Source of the DNA: Chloroflexota bacterium
GTDB lineage: Bacteria; Chloroflexota; Dormibacteria; Dormibacterales; Dormibacteraceae
DNA: 64,000 nt
Reading direction: 5' to 3'
Assembly (NCBI GenBank): GCA_005880915.1
Contig: VBIW01000036.1
Span: forward strand, 91,800-155,799
Shown here: positions 39,386-48,550 of the stretch, in pieces
Position numbering within the stretch: the stretch's first letter is position 1
Layout: every line of letters begins with the position of its first letter
Position numbers and translations under genes: made by a program
The notes under the pieces: model-generated
Seen by the model: the letters and a program-made list of their open reading frames with translations, nothing else
Database searches by the model: none
What the model was told of the DNA's origin: nothing

Positions 39386-39916
39386 CGCGATGACGATCGC
39401 GCCCTTCTCGACTGGACCGCTGATCCGGTCGTAGTTCCGGCCTAGCGCGAAGCCGACAATCGCAAGGGCGGCACACCAGGGGAGGGCGCCGACGAAGGTG
39501 AGCAGGGAGAACTTCGCAAGGTCGATCCGCGCCAGGCCGGCAGGGAACGAGATGTAGGTTCGGATCACCGGCAGGACGCGGCCGAGCAGCACCGCGAGCA
39601 AGCCCCAGCGCCGAAACCACCCGTCCGCGATCTCCAGGTGATGGCGCCGGATGCCGATGTAGCGACCAGGTCCGAGCAGCAAAGGCTCGCCCCAGCGCGC
39701 GGCGACGCCGTAGGCGATCAAAGAACCGACGAGGTTCGCCGCCGCGCCGGCGAAGATCGCGGCCACCAGGTTCATGTGGCCGCTCGCGGCCAGAAGTCCG
39801 CTGGTCGGCATGATCACCTCGCTGGGGAAAGGAAAGCCGCAGCTCTCGCCGACCATGAGGACGAATACCGCGACAAGACCGTAGCTCGCGATGAAGTTGC
39901 TGACGGCGGCTGTCAA
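39317..39916 (-). CDS. DedA-family membrane protein
   Basis: ESCGFPFPSEVIMPTSGLLAASG, RWGLLAVLLGRVLPVIRTYISFPAGLARIDLAKFSLLTFVGALPWC. Confidence 0.88.
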   Translation of the reverse strand: MTAAVSNFIASYGLVAVFVLMVGESCGFPFPSEVIMPTSGLLAASGHMNLVAAIFAGAAANLVGSLIAYGVAARWGEPLLLGPGRYIGIRRHHLEIADGWFRRWGLLAVLLGRVLPVIRTYISFPAGLARIDLAKFSLLTFVGALPWCAALAIVGFALGRNYDRISGPVEKGAIVIALLVLAVVVVWYIRGREPRARET

Positions 39917-40341
39917 ACCGTCTGGACCGCCGCTGCTTTCACCGCCCTGAACGGCAGGGTGCGCACCTGCTGGTCGTCGATCATGATCTCGAAGTTGTAG
40001 AAGCCCGGCCGGTCGATGGGCACTGTGGCGAGGTTGATGACGATGCTCGCGGCTAGATCCCAGCCGTGTGGATATTCGGCCGGCACCTGACGCGCCGGCA
40101 GGTTCAGAACGATCGGCTTGGCCAGCACCGGCCGCCCGTCCTCATCTGAGCCGTGCACTTCGACCTTGTGCGGACGCTCGGTTTCGAGCCTTGTGGTCTG
40201 CAGCCGAAGCACAATCACCCCACCGAACGGAGTCGGGAACTGGTCGCGGATGAGCGTGTCGAAACCCGCGCCGAGGATATAGACGAGACCGTTGGCCGGC
40301 GCTTCGGCGGCGTTGGCGAGCAGCGCCCAGTCGAGTCTCAT
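39913..40341 (-). CDS. DUF6941-like protein
   Basis: MRLDWALLANAAEAPANGLVYILGAGFDTL...LPARQVPAEYPHGWDLAASIVINLATVPIDRPGFYNFEIMIDDQ. Confidence 0.6.
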   Translation of the reverse strand: MRLDWALLANAAEAPANGLVYILGAGFDTLIRDQFPTPFGGVIVLRLQTTRLETERPHKVEVHGSDEDGRPVLAKPIVLNLPARQVPAEYPHGWDLAASIVINLATVPIDRPGFYNFEIMIDDQQVRTLPFRAVKAAAVQTV

Positions 40342-40378
40342 CTTGTGGCCATTATCGGGCGCTGTCGAATTCGGTCGC

Positions 40379-41611
40379 TCAGCGCGCCCGTTGCTTGACG
40401 ACCTCGCCACCTTTGAGAACCAGGTGAACGCTTTCGGGTTTTGCCAGCAGCTCCAGGTCGGCGACCGGGTCGCCCGGCACGCCGATGAGGTCGCCCCATG
40501 CTCCTGGCTGCAAAGACCCGACCCCTTTCATGCCGATAGTTTCGGCGGCCACCGTGGTCGCGGCCCGGATGCAGTCGATCGGCTCCATGCCAAGCTCGCG
40601 CATCAGCAAGAACTCCTCACCGTTGGAACCGTGCGGCCCGACGCCGGTGTCGGTGCCGAACGCGATCTTCACGCCTGATTCGATCGCCAGGCGCACGCTC
40701 GACTTGTGGTCGTCGATCACCGCGCGCGCCTTCTCGATCGCATAGGCGGGCATCTTCCCCGCCTCCGCATGGCGGATCACCCAGTGAGGCGCGACCAGGG
40801 TCGGCACGAGGGCATTACGGCCATCGAGCATCATCTCGATCGCGTCGCCATCGAGCCAGATCCCGTGCTCGATTGTGGCAACGCCGGCCTTCAACGCATT
40901 CTTGATCCCGGCGTTCGCCTGCGCGTGAGCCATCACCTTCCGACCCTGAGCGCGCGCCTCCTCCACCGCGGTCCTGATCTCTTCGAGGGTCAGCGCGGAG
41001 TGGTGCGGCTGGTCACCCGGCGAGAGGACGCCGCCGGAGGTGCAGAGCTTGATCCAGTCGGCGCCGGCGCGGATGACCTCGCGGACGCGAAGACGCATCG
41101 CCTCGACGCCATCGACCACCTGATGCGGCCGGTCAGGCAGCGGGATGTCTAGGTCGGCGCCGCACATGAAGTGAGCGTCGGTGTGGCCGCCGGTCTGGCT
41201 GAGCGCGCTGACCGTGACGAACATGCGCGGACCGGGGAAGTAACCGGCGTCGATGGCCATGCGGACGCCTGCGGGAGAACCGGATGCATCGCGCACCGAT
41301 GTGAACCCCGCTTCGAGCGTGCGCTTGGCGGCGCGCACCGCGCGCATGAGCTCGAATGTCGGAGGCGTGACTAGCTCGCGCGTGAAGTCGAGGCCCTCAC
41401 CCAGTGATGTGAGGTGGACGTGGCAGTCGATGAGTCCGGGCAGGAGGGTGAGTTCCGCCGCATCAATCGTTTCCGCGTCGCGCGGGACCTGCGTACCGTT
41501 GCGCGGTCCGGCCCTGGTGACGCGCCCGTCTTCGATAAGTACGACCGGCTGACGCGTTACCTCACCGGTGGCGGGATCGAGGAGAGAGTCGCCGAAAACG
41601 GCGCGGATCAC
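40379..41611 (-). CDS. Amidohydrolase family protein
   Basis: LTLLPGLIDCHVHL, VMAHAQANAGIKNALKAGVATIEHGIWLD, IAFGTDTGVGPHG. Confidence 0.9.
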   Translation of the reverse strand: MIRAVFGDSLLDPATGEVTRQPVVLIEDGRVTRAGPRNGTQVPRDAETIDAAELTLLPGLIDCHVHLTSLGEGLDFTRELVTPPTFELMRAVRAAKRTLEAGFTSVRDASGSPAGVRMAIDAGYFPGPRMFVTVSALSQTGGHTDAHFMCGADLDIPLPDRPHQVVDGVEAMRLRVREVIRAGADWIKLCTSGGVLSPGDQPHHSALTLEEIRTAVEEARAQGRKVMAHAQANAGIKNALKAGVATIEHGIWLDGDAIEMMLDGRNALVPTLVAPHWVIRHAEAGKMPAYAIEKARAVIDDHKSSVRLAIESGVKIAFGTDTGVGPHGSNGEEFLLMRELGMEPIDCIRAATTVAAETIGMKGVGSLQPGAWGDLIGVPGDPVADLELLAKPESVHLVLKGGEVVKQRAR

Positions 41612-41847
41612 CAGCCGATGTTAAGGCGCAGCCCCGCCTCGGATCGGCTGCTCGCCGTGGTCAGCGTCGGGTTGTCGATCGCGGCGTGCGCCGCCCTGGC
41701 CCAGGCATTCTTTCTGCCCTTCGTCGGGCTGATGTTGCCCACGATCAACACGCGCTGACCCGGAACGATATAACGTCCGTCTTGCGCAAGACGCACCATT
41801 GAAAACGCCAGGTAACGCGCGGTTTGCGTAAAGCGCGCGTAAAAGGG

Positions 41848-41921
41848 TGGGCCCGGGTGGCCTCGATCCACCGACCAGCCGATTATGAGTCGGCCGCTCT
41901 GACCGTCTGAGCTACGGGCCC
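41848..41921 (-). tRNA. tRNA with CAT anticodon, probably tRNA-Ile2 (tilS-modified)
   Basis: GGGCCCGTAGCTCAGACGGTCAGAGCGGCCGACTCATAATCGGCTGGTCGGTGGATCGAGGCCACCCGGGCCCA; cloverleaf with 7-bp acceptor, anticodon loop CTCATAA. No encoded CCA. Confidence 0.9.
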
Positions 41922-41974
41922 TGAGGGCTGAGTCTATCTAGACCGTTAGGGCCTCCGACCGCGGCACGTTTAGC

Positions 41975-42009
41975 CCATGCAGGCGCATGGAATTTCCTTG
42001 CATATGCAA
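41975..42009. promoter_or_regulatory. Two inverted repeats upstream of doxX-like gene
   Basis: CCATGC-aggc-GCATGG at 41975-41990 and perfect palindrome TTGCATATGCAA at 41998-42009. Confidence 0.4.
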
Positions 42010-42038
42010 ATGTTTTCCGTTGGGAGGTGAGTCAGTAA

Positions 42039-42557
42039 ATGCTTGCTTTGGGATTGTTGATTCTTCGTCTCGTGATCGGTTTGACCCTGGCCGCGCATGG
42101 CGCCCAGAAGCTGTTTGGCTGGTTTGGCGGTCCGGGCATGAGCGGCTGGACGGGCGCCATGAACCGGATGCGCATTCGCCCGGCTACGCCGTGGGCCTGG
42201 ATGTCCGCCCTCGCCGAGTTCCTGGGCGGGATCGGACTCGCGCTCGGGCTCCTCTTCCCCCTTCCAAACGCCGCCATCGCCGGGTCGATGCTCGTGGCCA
42301 TCGCCCTGGTCCACCTGCCGAAGGGTTTCTTCGTCTCGAAGGGCGGCTACGAGTTCAACCTGGCCATCATCGCGGCGGTCGCGGCACTCGCCCTGACGGG
42401 GCCTGGGTCGGTCTCGCTCGACTCAGCGCTCGGCATCCATCTCCCCGAGCCCATCTCGGTGATCGTGGTCACGATCCTGGTCCTGGTTGGAGTCGGGGTG
42501 GCGCTGGTTACGCGCACACCTGTCGCAGCGACGGAGACCAAGCCCCAGACCACCTAG
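42039..42557 (+). CDS. DoxX family membrane protein
   Basis: RLVIGLTLAAHGAQKLFGWFGGPGMSGWTGAM and TM pattern. Confidence 0.87.
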   Translation: MLALGLLILRLVIGLTLAAHGAQKLFGWFGGPGMSGWTGAMNRMRIRPATPWAWMSALAEFLGGIGLALGLLFPLPNAAIAGSMLVAIALVHLPKGFFVSKGGYEFNLAIIAAVAALALTGPGSVSLDSALGIHLPEPISVIVVTILVLVGVGVALVTRTPVAATETKPQTT

Positions 42558-44260
42558 GCCAGGGCGCGACGGCCGCCCTCCGATCGCTCCGGCCTCAGAA
42601 GCGAGCGGACCCAGGCGGCCGTCGCAGACATCGGCGGTATGTGTGCCCTGACCAGGGCAACCGTGACCTCGGGCAGCGTCGACGTGCTCGGGACGACCAG
42701 GTACCGGTCTTCCCAGCGCGGGCCGAACTTGTCCTTGAAGCGGTGCAGCGTCCGGCTGCGCTGGAACCGGTCGAGTCCCCAGTACATCGCCCGCCACGCG
42801 CCCTCGAGGCCGTGCGCCCCGTTCGATGAGGTGATGATCCGCGGTGTCATGCCGAGGCTGACCTCGACGACGCCCCGGCTGCGTGCCTCTTCGATCGATC
42901 TGACGATCAGGGCTTCGACCACGCCATACGCGCTGTCGGGTCGGCGGCGCATCAGGTCGAGCGTCCATGCCTTGCGTGCGGGGACGGGCAGCCAGCTCAC
43001 GAATGCCTCAAGGCGCCCGTCGGCATCGAATGCCAGACCCACAACGATGTCCGGATCCGAAAACGTCGCCAGCGTGCCGAGGCTGTAACCCAGCTCCGGC
43101 GAGTGGCGACTCTGGAGCCACCTGCTCGACACGCCCTGCAGCTGCTCGGCGTGCTCAGCGGCGACTGCCGGACCGGGTCCGAACACGAACCGCATCCCTG
43201 CCTTCTCGCAACGGTGCAGCGCGTACCGCAGATCGGCGCGCTTCTTGCCTGACAACCCAAAGGTCGATGGCAGGAGGATCGCTTCGGAACCGATCGCCAC
43301 GAGGGTCAGGCCGAGCTCCCGATATGGCACGGGATCGTCGACCTGGTAAAAGGCGGGGATCCAATCCTGCCGGTCACAGTAGGACACGAAGTCGCGCGCC
43401 GCGTCCGCGACCAGCGCGGGGGGCGCGATCGGGTCGCCAAGCGCGAGCGCGGTGCGACCGCGGAGCATGAACGCAACGCACCCGTTGCCATCGAGCCAGT
43501 GATAGTTGCTCGCTCCATGCACCGCGAGGTGCGAGATGTAGTTGCGACCGAGGTCCTGCAGGAGACGGTGCAGCCGCTCGCGCTCAGAAGCCGCCGCGCG
43601 GGGCGCAAGCACCGGTCGCAAAAGCTGAGTCAGGGCGACGATGATCAGCGCGTAGCTGACCACCGGGAGCGTCTCGAGGAACCAGCCGGCGCGCTCGGTC
43701 ATCGCGTGATATCTGCTCGGGCTTCCCGCCACCTCGGCGAGCAGCGTCTCGAGAGTCCTGATCACCCCAAACTCGGGCTGCAGCTGGTTCTGCAGGATGG
43801 CCGCACCGGCCAGTGCGTAAACCACTGCGGTGAACAGGCCCATGACCAGCACCAGCAGTCCCCAGCGCATCCGCGACGGGTCGGAGTCGGCGTCGAAGTG
43901 ATGGCGGAACCACCACAGGCCGGCCAGGATCCAGGCGAAGAGCGCCGCGGCTTCGAAATCGAGGTCTTTGACGAGCTCGAATGCAATCGTCGCCCCGAGG
44001 ACCAACACCGTGAGCCGGAACGCGACGCGTTTGCCGCGTCCGATGCCCCCCGCCAGCAGCAGCAGCGCCAGGCCCGAGAGAACCGCGCCCGTGCGCCCGC
44101 CCAGCGTGACGCTCGCGGGCAAGAGAGCTTCCAGGACCTGGCTCCGGGTTTGATGCTGGACGAGCAGTGCTCCCACGATGTCGAGCACACCGCTGACCAC
44201 CAGCAGGCCGGCGAAGAACCAGCGCACCCTGCGCCGCTCGAGCCGGAATTCGTGCCCCAT
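42554..44260 (-). CDS. MprF-like / DUF2156 phosphatidylglycerol lysyltransferase-domain membrane protein
   Basis: N-terminal TM region; C-terminal half GNGCVAFMLRGRTALALGDPIAPP...FYQVDDPVPYRELGLTLVAIGSEAILLPSTFGLSGKKRADLRYALHR. Confidence 0.83.
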   Translation of the reverse strand: MGHEFRLERRRVRWFFAGLLVVSGVLDIVGALLVQHQTRSQVLEALLPASVTLGGRTGAVLSGLALLLLAGGIGRGKRVAFRLTVLVLGATIAFELVKDLDFEAAALFAWILAGLWWFRHHFDADSDPSRMRWGLLVLVMGLFTAVVYALAGAAILQNQLQPEFGVIRTLETLLAEVAGSPSRYHAMTERAGWFLETLPVVSYALIIVALTQLLRPVLAPRAAASERERLHRLLQDLGRNYISHLAVHGASNYHWLDGNGCVAFMLRGRTALALGDPIAPPALVADAARDFVSYCDRQDWIPAFYQVDDPVPYRELGLTLVAIGSEAILLPSTFGLSGKKRADLRYALHRCEKAGMRFVFGPGPAVAAEHAEQLQGVSSRWLQSRHSPELGYSLGTLATFSDPDIVVGLAFDADGRLEAFVSWLPVPARKAWTLDLMRRRPDSAYGVVEALIVRSIEEARSRGVVEVSLGMTPRIITSSNGAHGLEGAWRAMYWGLDRFQRSRTLHRFKDKFGPRWEDRYLVVPSTSTLPEVTVALVRAHIPPMSATAAWVRSLLRPERSEGGRRALA

Positions 44261-44293
44261 ATGACTTACAACGCCAAGGCAACCCCGGAGGGG

Positions 44294-44692
44294 TCAGGCG
44301 GGGCCGATCACCTCGACCTCGTTGCCGTCCGGATCGTCGATGTAGAACGTGCGCACGCCCTTCAGGACGGGGTGGACGCCGTGGCGGATCTCGACCCCGG
44401 CCTCGATGAAGCGGTTCTCCAGCTCGTCATAGGAACGGTGGTCGACCCGGAACGCGAGGTGGTGCAGCACACGCTTTTCTTTGTGCCGCGGGAAATAGTC
44501 ATTCGGGTGAGGATGCGGGACGAGCACGATCATCTCGGGGATGCCGCCGGGCTTCGCGACCATCAAGAACTTGTTCGGCATTTCAGGCGGCGACATGATC
44601 TCGAGCCCGAACTGGTCGCGATAGAACTGCAGCGCCGCCTCCATGTCGGCGACCCACAGCACGATCTCGGCGAGGCCTTCCACGCGGCTCAC
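44294..44692 (-). CDS. VOC/glyoxalase-fold protein
   Basis: EIVLWVADMEAALQFYRDQFGLEI...RVLHHLAFRVDHRSYDELENRFIEAG...TFYIDDPDGNEVEVIGP. Confidence 0.87.
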   Translation of the reverse strand: MSRVEGLAEIVLWVADMEAALQFYRDQFGLEIMSPPEMPNKFLMVAKPGGIPEMIVLVPHPHPNDYFPRHKEKRVLHHLAFRVDHRSYDELENRFIEAGVEIRHGVHPVLKGVRTFYIDDPDGNEVEVIGPA

Positions 44693-45675
44693 GCCGCGAC
44701 CGCCGTGACCATCGCGGCGAGATTCGTGTCGCGCACGCGCGGAGGCACCGAACAGCCCGGCGCGATCAATAGCCCGCGCCCGCCCGTCTCTTCGATCGCG
44801 CGGCGCGCCTCAGCTTCGATCTTCGGCGGCGGGCCGTAGACCAGTGTCGCGCGCTGGCTCAGGCCGCCCATCACCGCCCGGCCGGCGATCTCGCGCCCTT
44901 CAGCGAGAGACGGGTTGCCCTGGTTGTGGATCGACCAGCTGACCGCGTGCGCGGGCAAGTCGCCCGCCAGCCCGAAGTTGAGATTCGAGCCGCACAGATG
45001 CAGGACGTTGAACCATGCATCGCGTGGCAGCCCCTGAAGCACGACAAGGTCATAAGGCAGAACGAGGTCGCGGTACAGGTCCTCTTTCATTACGCTGCGG
45101 CCGGCGTACCCCGATATGGCGTAGAAGATCCCCGCCGCCCCTGCTTCGACGGAGCGCTTGCTGAAGTCGAGCAGTGCCTCGGCGATCCTCTCCAGGGCTG
45201 GACCCACGATTTCGGGATGCTTGCGCAGCTCGCGCACGACACGCGATTGCGATTTGCCCACGAGGTACCCCCCGACGGTGATCGGACTGAACACCGTCTG
45301 GATCACCGGCACCTCTGGGCCCAGCTCAAGCGCAACCATTCCGATCGAGGCGACCTGGTCGTCGAGCGCCTTGGGCTCGACCAACTGGACGGATGTCCAC
45401 GCGTCGAGGTCCGGCACCGCAGCCTTGATCAGGATCGGGCCGCGCAGGCGGTGGCCCGACGGGTGGTAGACCGAACCGAATGCTTCCGCGAAACAGCTCG
45501 CGCGGGGCTGGAACTTGACGAAGTCCCAGCCATACTGGCGCGCCCGCTCCACGGTCACCGCGGCCAGGGCCTCCGGCGACCACTCCTCACGATAGGTGTG
45601 GCCCCAGGCTCCGACGGGCGGATGGTCCGCCACGGCCATCGTCAGCGCCGCCGCGACGCGTTCCCTTCCGGTCAC
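44689..45675 (-). CDS. Uroporphyrinogen decarboxylase-family protein
   Basis: VTGRERVAAALTMAVADHPPVGAWGHTY..., FYAISGYAGRSVMKEDLYRDLVLPYD, GLSQRATLVYG. GTG start at 45675. Confidence 0.78.
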   Translation of the reverse strand: MTGRERVAAALTMAVADHPPVGAWGHTYREEWSPEALAAVTVERARQYGWDFVKFQPRASCFAEAFGSVYHPSGHRLRGPILIKAAVPDLDAWTSVQLVEPKALDDQVASIGMVALELGPEVPVIQTVFSPITVGGYLVGKSQSRVVRELRKHPEIVGPALERIAEALLDFSKRSVEAGAAGIFYAISGYAGRSVMKEDLYRDLVLPYDLVVLQGLPRDAWFNVLHLCGSNLNFGLAGDLPAHAVSWSIHNQGNPSLAEGREIAGRAVMGGLSQRATLVYGPPPKIEAEARRAIEETGGRGLLIAPGCSVPPRVRDTNLAAMVTAVAA

Positions 45676-45699
45676 TGATTCGAGTTTAAGCTGGACTCG

Positions 45700-46038
45700 G
45701 TGATCGACATGGAACGCGAGGCGGCACGGCTGCGAGCCGCGGCCGAGGCGAAGCCACTGCGCCTTCCCATCAACCGCCGCGTCGATGAGACGCACCATCT
45801 CGTCACGCCGGACGGCCTTTCCGTCTGGTACACGATCCAGGTCTCTCCGCACAGCCGCATCCAGGAGGCCATCTTTGAACGCGGGGACGGCATGCCGACA
45901 GACGACGAGTGCCGGCGCTGGCTCGACCTGCTGATCGTCGGTGCGCAGGCCAGCGAGGCGCCTGGCCTTCCCGGCGCGATGACGCGGCGGTTCGAAGCGT
46001 TCGAGCATAGCCCCGAACGCGAGGCGCCGATCGCCTGA
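45700..46038 (+). CDS. Hypothetical protein, 112 aa
   Basis: Intact ORF ending at the glcD start; no recognised domain. Confidence 0.5.
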   Translation: MIDMEREAARLRAAAEAKPLRLPINRRVDETHHLVTPDGLSVWYTIQVSPHSRIQEAIFERGDGMPTDDECRRWLDLLIVGAQASEAPGLPGAMTRRFEAFEHSPEREAPIA

Positions 46039-47480
46039 TGCCGCTTCCAACCGGCGTCGCCGAAGAGCTGCGCCGCATCGTCGGACATGAGTCCGTGATC
46101 GATGCGCCGAACGACCTGCGCATCTTCGAGCGGGACGGTTCGATCGAAGGCGCCCTTCCGGACGCAGTCGTGCTCGCCTCAACTACTGAACACGTCGCGG
46201 CCGTGATGAGGATCGCAGCCAGACACCGTGTCCCGGTCGTCCCTCGCGGCGCGGGCACGGGCCTGTCCGGCGGAGCCGTGACGATCCGCGGCGGCATCGC
46301 GCTTCAGGTGACCCGCATGCGCCATATCCTCGAGATCGACACGGTTGCACAGACAGCGCTTGTCGAACCGGGTGTAGTCAACCAGGAGCTTTCCCTCGTG
46401 GCGGCCCAACACGGGCTCTTCTATGCGCCCGACCCCTCCAGTCAGAAAGCCTGCACGATCGGTGGCAACGCGGCAGAAAACTCAGGCGGCCCGCACTGTC
46501 TCTACTACGGCGTCACGACCAACCACGTGCTCGGCATGGAGGTCGTGCTCGCCGACGGAAGCGTGCACTGGGTCAGCGGCGATTCTCCAGACCGTGTGGG
46601 GCTCGACCTGTGCGGCGTGCTGGTCGGGTCGGAAGGCACCCTGTGTGCGATCACGAAGATCAAGGTCAGGCTTCTGCGCATACCACCGAGCGTCGCCACC
46701 CTGCTTGCAGCATTCCCAAGCATCGAGACTGCAAGCCAGGCTGTCTCGGCTGTCATCGGACACGGCATCGTGCCCGCGGCGCTCGAGATGATGGACCAGG
46801 TGACAGTCGGCGCGGTCGAGGCGCACTACCGCGCGGGCTATCCGACCGACGCGGGCGCCGTCCTGCTGGTCGAGGTCGATGGCGTCCCGGAATCAACGCG
46901 CGAGCTTGCGGCCGCCATCAGCGAGATCCTCACTGCGAATCATGGCTATGCGCTGCGTGAAGCGCAGACCCCGGCCGAGCGGGAGCTGCTGTGGGCCGGG
47001 CGCAAGGGCGCCATCGGCGCGCTGGGCCGGATCAAGCCCAACTACTACCTGCACGACGGAGTCGTGCCGCGCTCACGCCTGCCGCAGGTCCTTTCGGCCG
47101 TCGGCGAGATCGGCGAGCACTACAAGCTGCCCGTCGCCAACGTCTTTCACGCCGGCGACGGAAACCTGCATCCAAACATCCTCTTCGACATGCGCGACAA
47201 CCAGGTCATCCACCAGGTCGAAGCGGCCGGCGAGGAGATGCTTCGAGCGGTGGTCGAGCTCGGCGGGGCGCTTTCGGGCGAACACGGCATCGGGCTCGAA
47301 AAAAGCGCATTCATGCCGTGGATCTACAGCGAGGACGACCTCGATGCGATGCACCGCGTGAAGGACGTCTTCGACGCCGACGGCATTCTCAACCCGGGCA
47401 AGATTTTCCCGGACCCCTCACGCAAGGCTGTTCACCTCGCCGGCCGCACAGGGCTGGCCATTGAAGCGAAATGGTGGTGA
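46038..47480 (+). CDS. glcD: Glycolate oxidase subunit GlcD / FAD-linked oxidase
   Basis: PVVPRGAGTGLSGGAV, PDPSSQKACTIGGNAAENSGGPHCLYYGVTTNHVLGMEVVLADG, FHAGDGNLHPNIL, SGEHGIGLEK. Confidence 0.92.
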   Translation: MPLPTGVAEELRRIVGHESVIDAPNDLRIFERDGSIEGALPDAVVLASTTEHVAAVMRIAARHRVPVVPRGAGTGLSGGAVTIRGGIALQVTRMRHILEIDTVAQTALVEPGVVNQELSLVAAQHGLFYAPDPSSQKACTIGGNAAENSGGPHCLYYGVTTNHVLGMEVVLADGSVHWVSGDSPDRVGLDLCGVLVGSEGTLCAITKIKVRLLRIPPSVATLLAAFPSIETASQAVSAVIGHGIVPAALEMMDQVTVGAVEAHYRAGYPTDAGAVLLVEVDGVPESTRELAAAISEILTANHGYALREAQTPAERELLWAGRKGAIGALGRIKPNYYLHDGVVPRSRLPQVLSAVGEIGEHYKLPVANVFHAGDGNLHPNILFDMRDNQVIHQVEAAGEEMLRAVVELGGALSGEHGIGLEKSAFMPWIYSEDDLDAMHRVKDVFDADGILNPGKIFPDPSRKAVHLAGRTGLAIEAKWW

Positions 47481-48550
47481 CAGAGCCGGCAGTTGAAAAA
47501 CCGGCCAGCGCCGAGGAGCTGGCCCAGCGCCTGCACGACGCAGCCGTGTCGAATCTGGCAGTCGCACCGGCCGGAGGCGGACGCGCTCGTGGCATGGGCG
47601 ACCCGCTGGAGCGATGCGACGTTCTGCTGCAGACGACGCGCCTCGACCGCGTGATCGAGCACTCGCAGGCAGACATGGTGGTGAGCGTCGAGGCGGGCAT
47701 CACCCTTGAGGCTCTGCAGGCCGAACTGGGCAAGGCAGGCCAGTTCCTACCGGTGGATCCCTTCAACTCGCCGGGCCACACCATCGGCGGGCTGCTCGCC
47801 ACCGGTTGGACCGGTCCGCTGCGACTGCGCTACGGGTCGCCGCGCGATTTCCTGATCGGCATTCGCGTGGCGCTGCCTGACGGTAAGCTGGCCACCGGCG
47901 GCGGGCGCGTGGTGAAGAACGTCAGCGGCTACGACATGATGAAGCTGCACTACGGCGCGCTGGGATCGCTCGGTGTGATCGTCGCCGCATCTTTCAAAGT
48001 TTTCCCGAAGCCGCTGCAAGACGAGACGCTTTCCGAGTCAGGCGGCTGGGCCGCAGCCGAACGCGCATTGTCGACGCCGCTCGCTCCCTCGGCGCTCGAG
48101 GTCTTCTCGGACGGCCGCGTGCTCGTCCGTTACGCGGGCAGCCCCGCCGCAGTCAAGCGCGTAACGGACGAGCTCGGCTGGCAGCGCGCCGACCCCGCCG
48201 CGTGGGACGACCACGCGCGCCGCGCGCCAGAGCGCTGGGCGCGAATCGCAGCGCCGCGCTCTGAGCTGCACAAGATTGTCGACGCACTGCCTGACGGCGC
48301 AGAGTGGTGGGCGTCGCCGGGCAATGGCGTCGCGCATTGGGCGATCTCCACCGACGCGCAATCCGTCCGCGACCTGCGCTCCAGGGCCGAGAAGGCCGGC
48401 GGAACGCTCGTCATTCTGGCGGCGCCCGACGATTTCATCCGCGAGGTCGGGGCCTGGGGCGCCGCGCCGGCGACGCTGGACATCATGCGGCGCCTCAAGA
48501 AGGCCTTCGACCCGGACGGCGTCCTCAATCCCGGGAGGTTCGTCGTTTGA
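47471..48550 (+). CDS. glcE: Glycolate oxidase subunit GlcE (FAD-binding)
   Basis: FAD_binding_4-like PVDPFNSPGHTIGGLLATGWTGPLRLRYGSPRDFLIGIRVALPDG...VVKNVSGYDMMKL. Confidence 0.88.
   Translation: MVVTEPAVEKPASAEELAQRLHDAAVSNLAVAPAGGGRARGMGDPLERCDVLLQTTRLDRVIEHSQADMVVSVEAGITLEALQAELGKAGQFLPVDPFNSPGHTIGGLLATGWTGPLRLRYGSPRDFLIGIRVALPDGKLATGGGRVVKNVSGYDMMKLHYGALGSLGVIVAASFKVFPKPLQDETLSESGGWAAAERALSTPLAPSALEVFSDGRVLVRYAGSPAAVKRVTDELGWQRADPAAWDDHARRAPERWARIAAPRSELHKIVDALPDGAEWWASPGNGVAHWAISTDAQSVRDLRSRAEKAGGTLVILAAPDDFIREVGAWGAAPATLDIMRRLKKAFDPDGVLNPGRFVV

Noticed and set aside
41608-41871. 87-aa minus-strand ORF overlapping the tRNA 3' end
   Set aside because: Overlaps the tRNA and the amidohydrolase start; no motif support.
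43499-44839. 446-aa plus-strand ORF opposite the MprF-like and VOC genes
   Set aside because: Antisense of two supported genes, low motif content.
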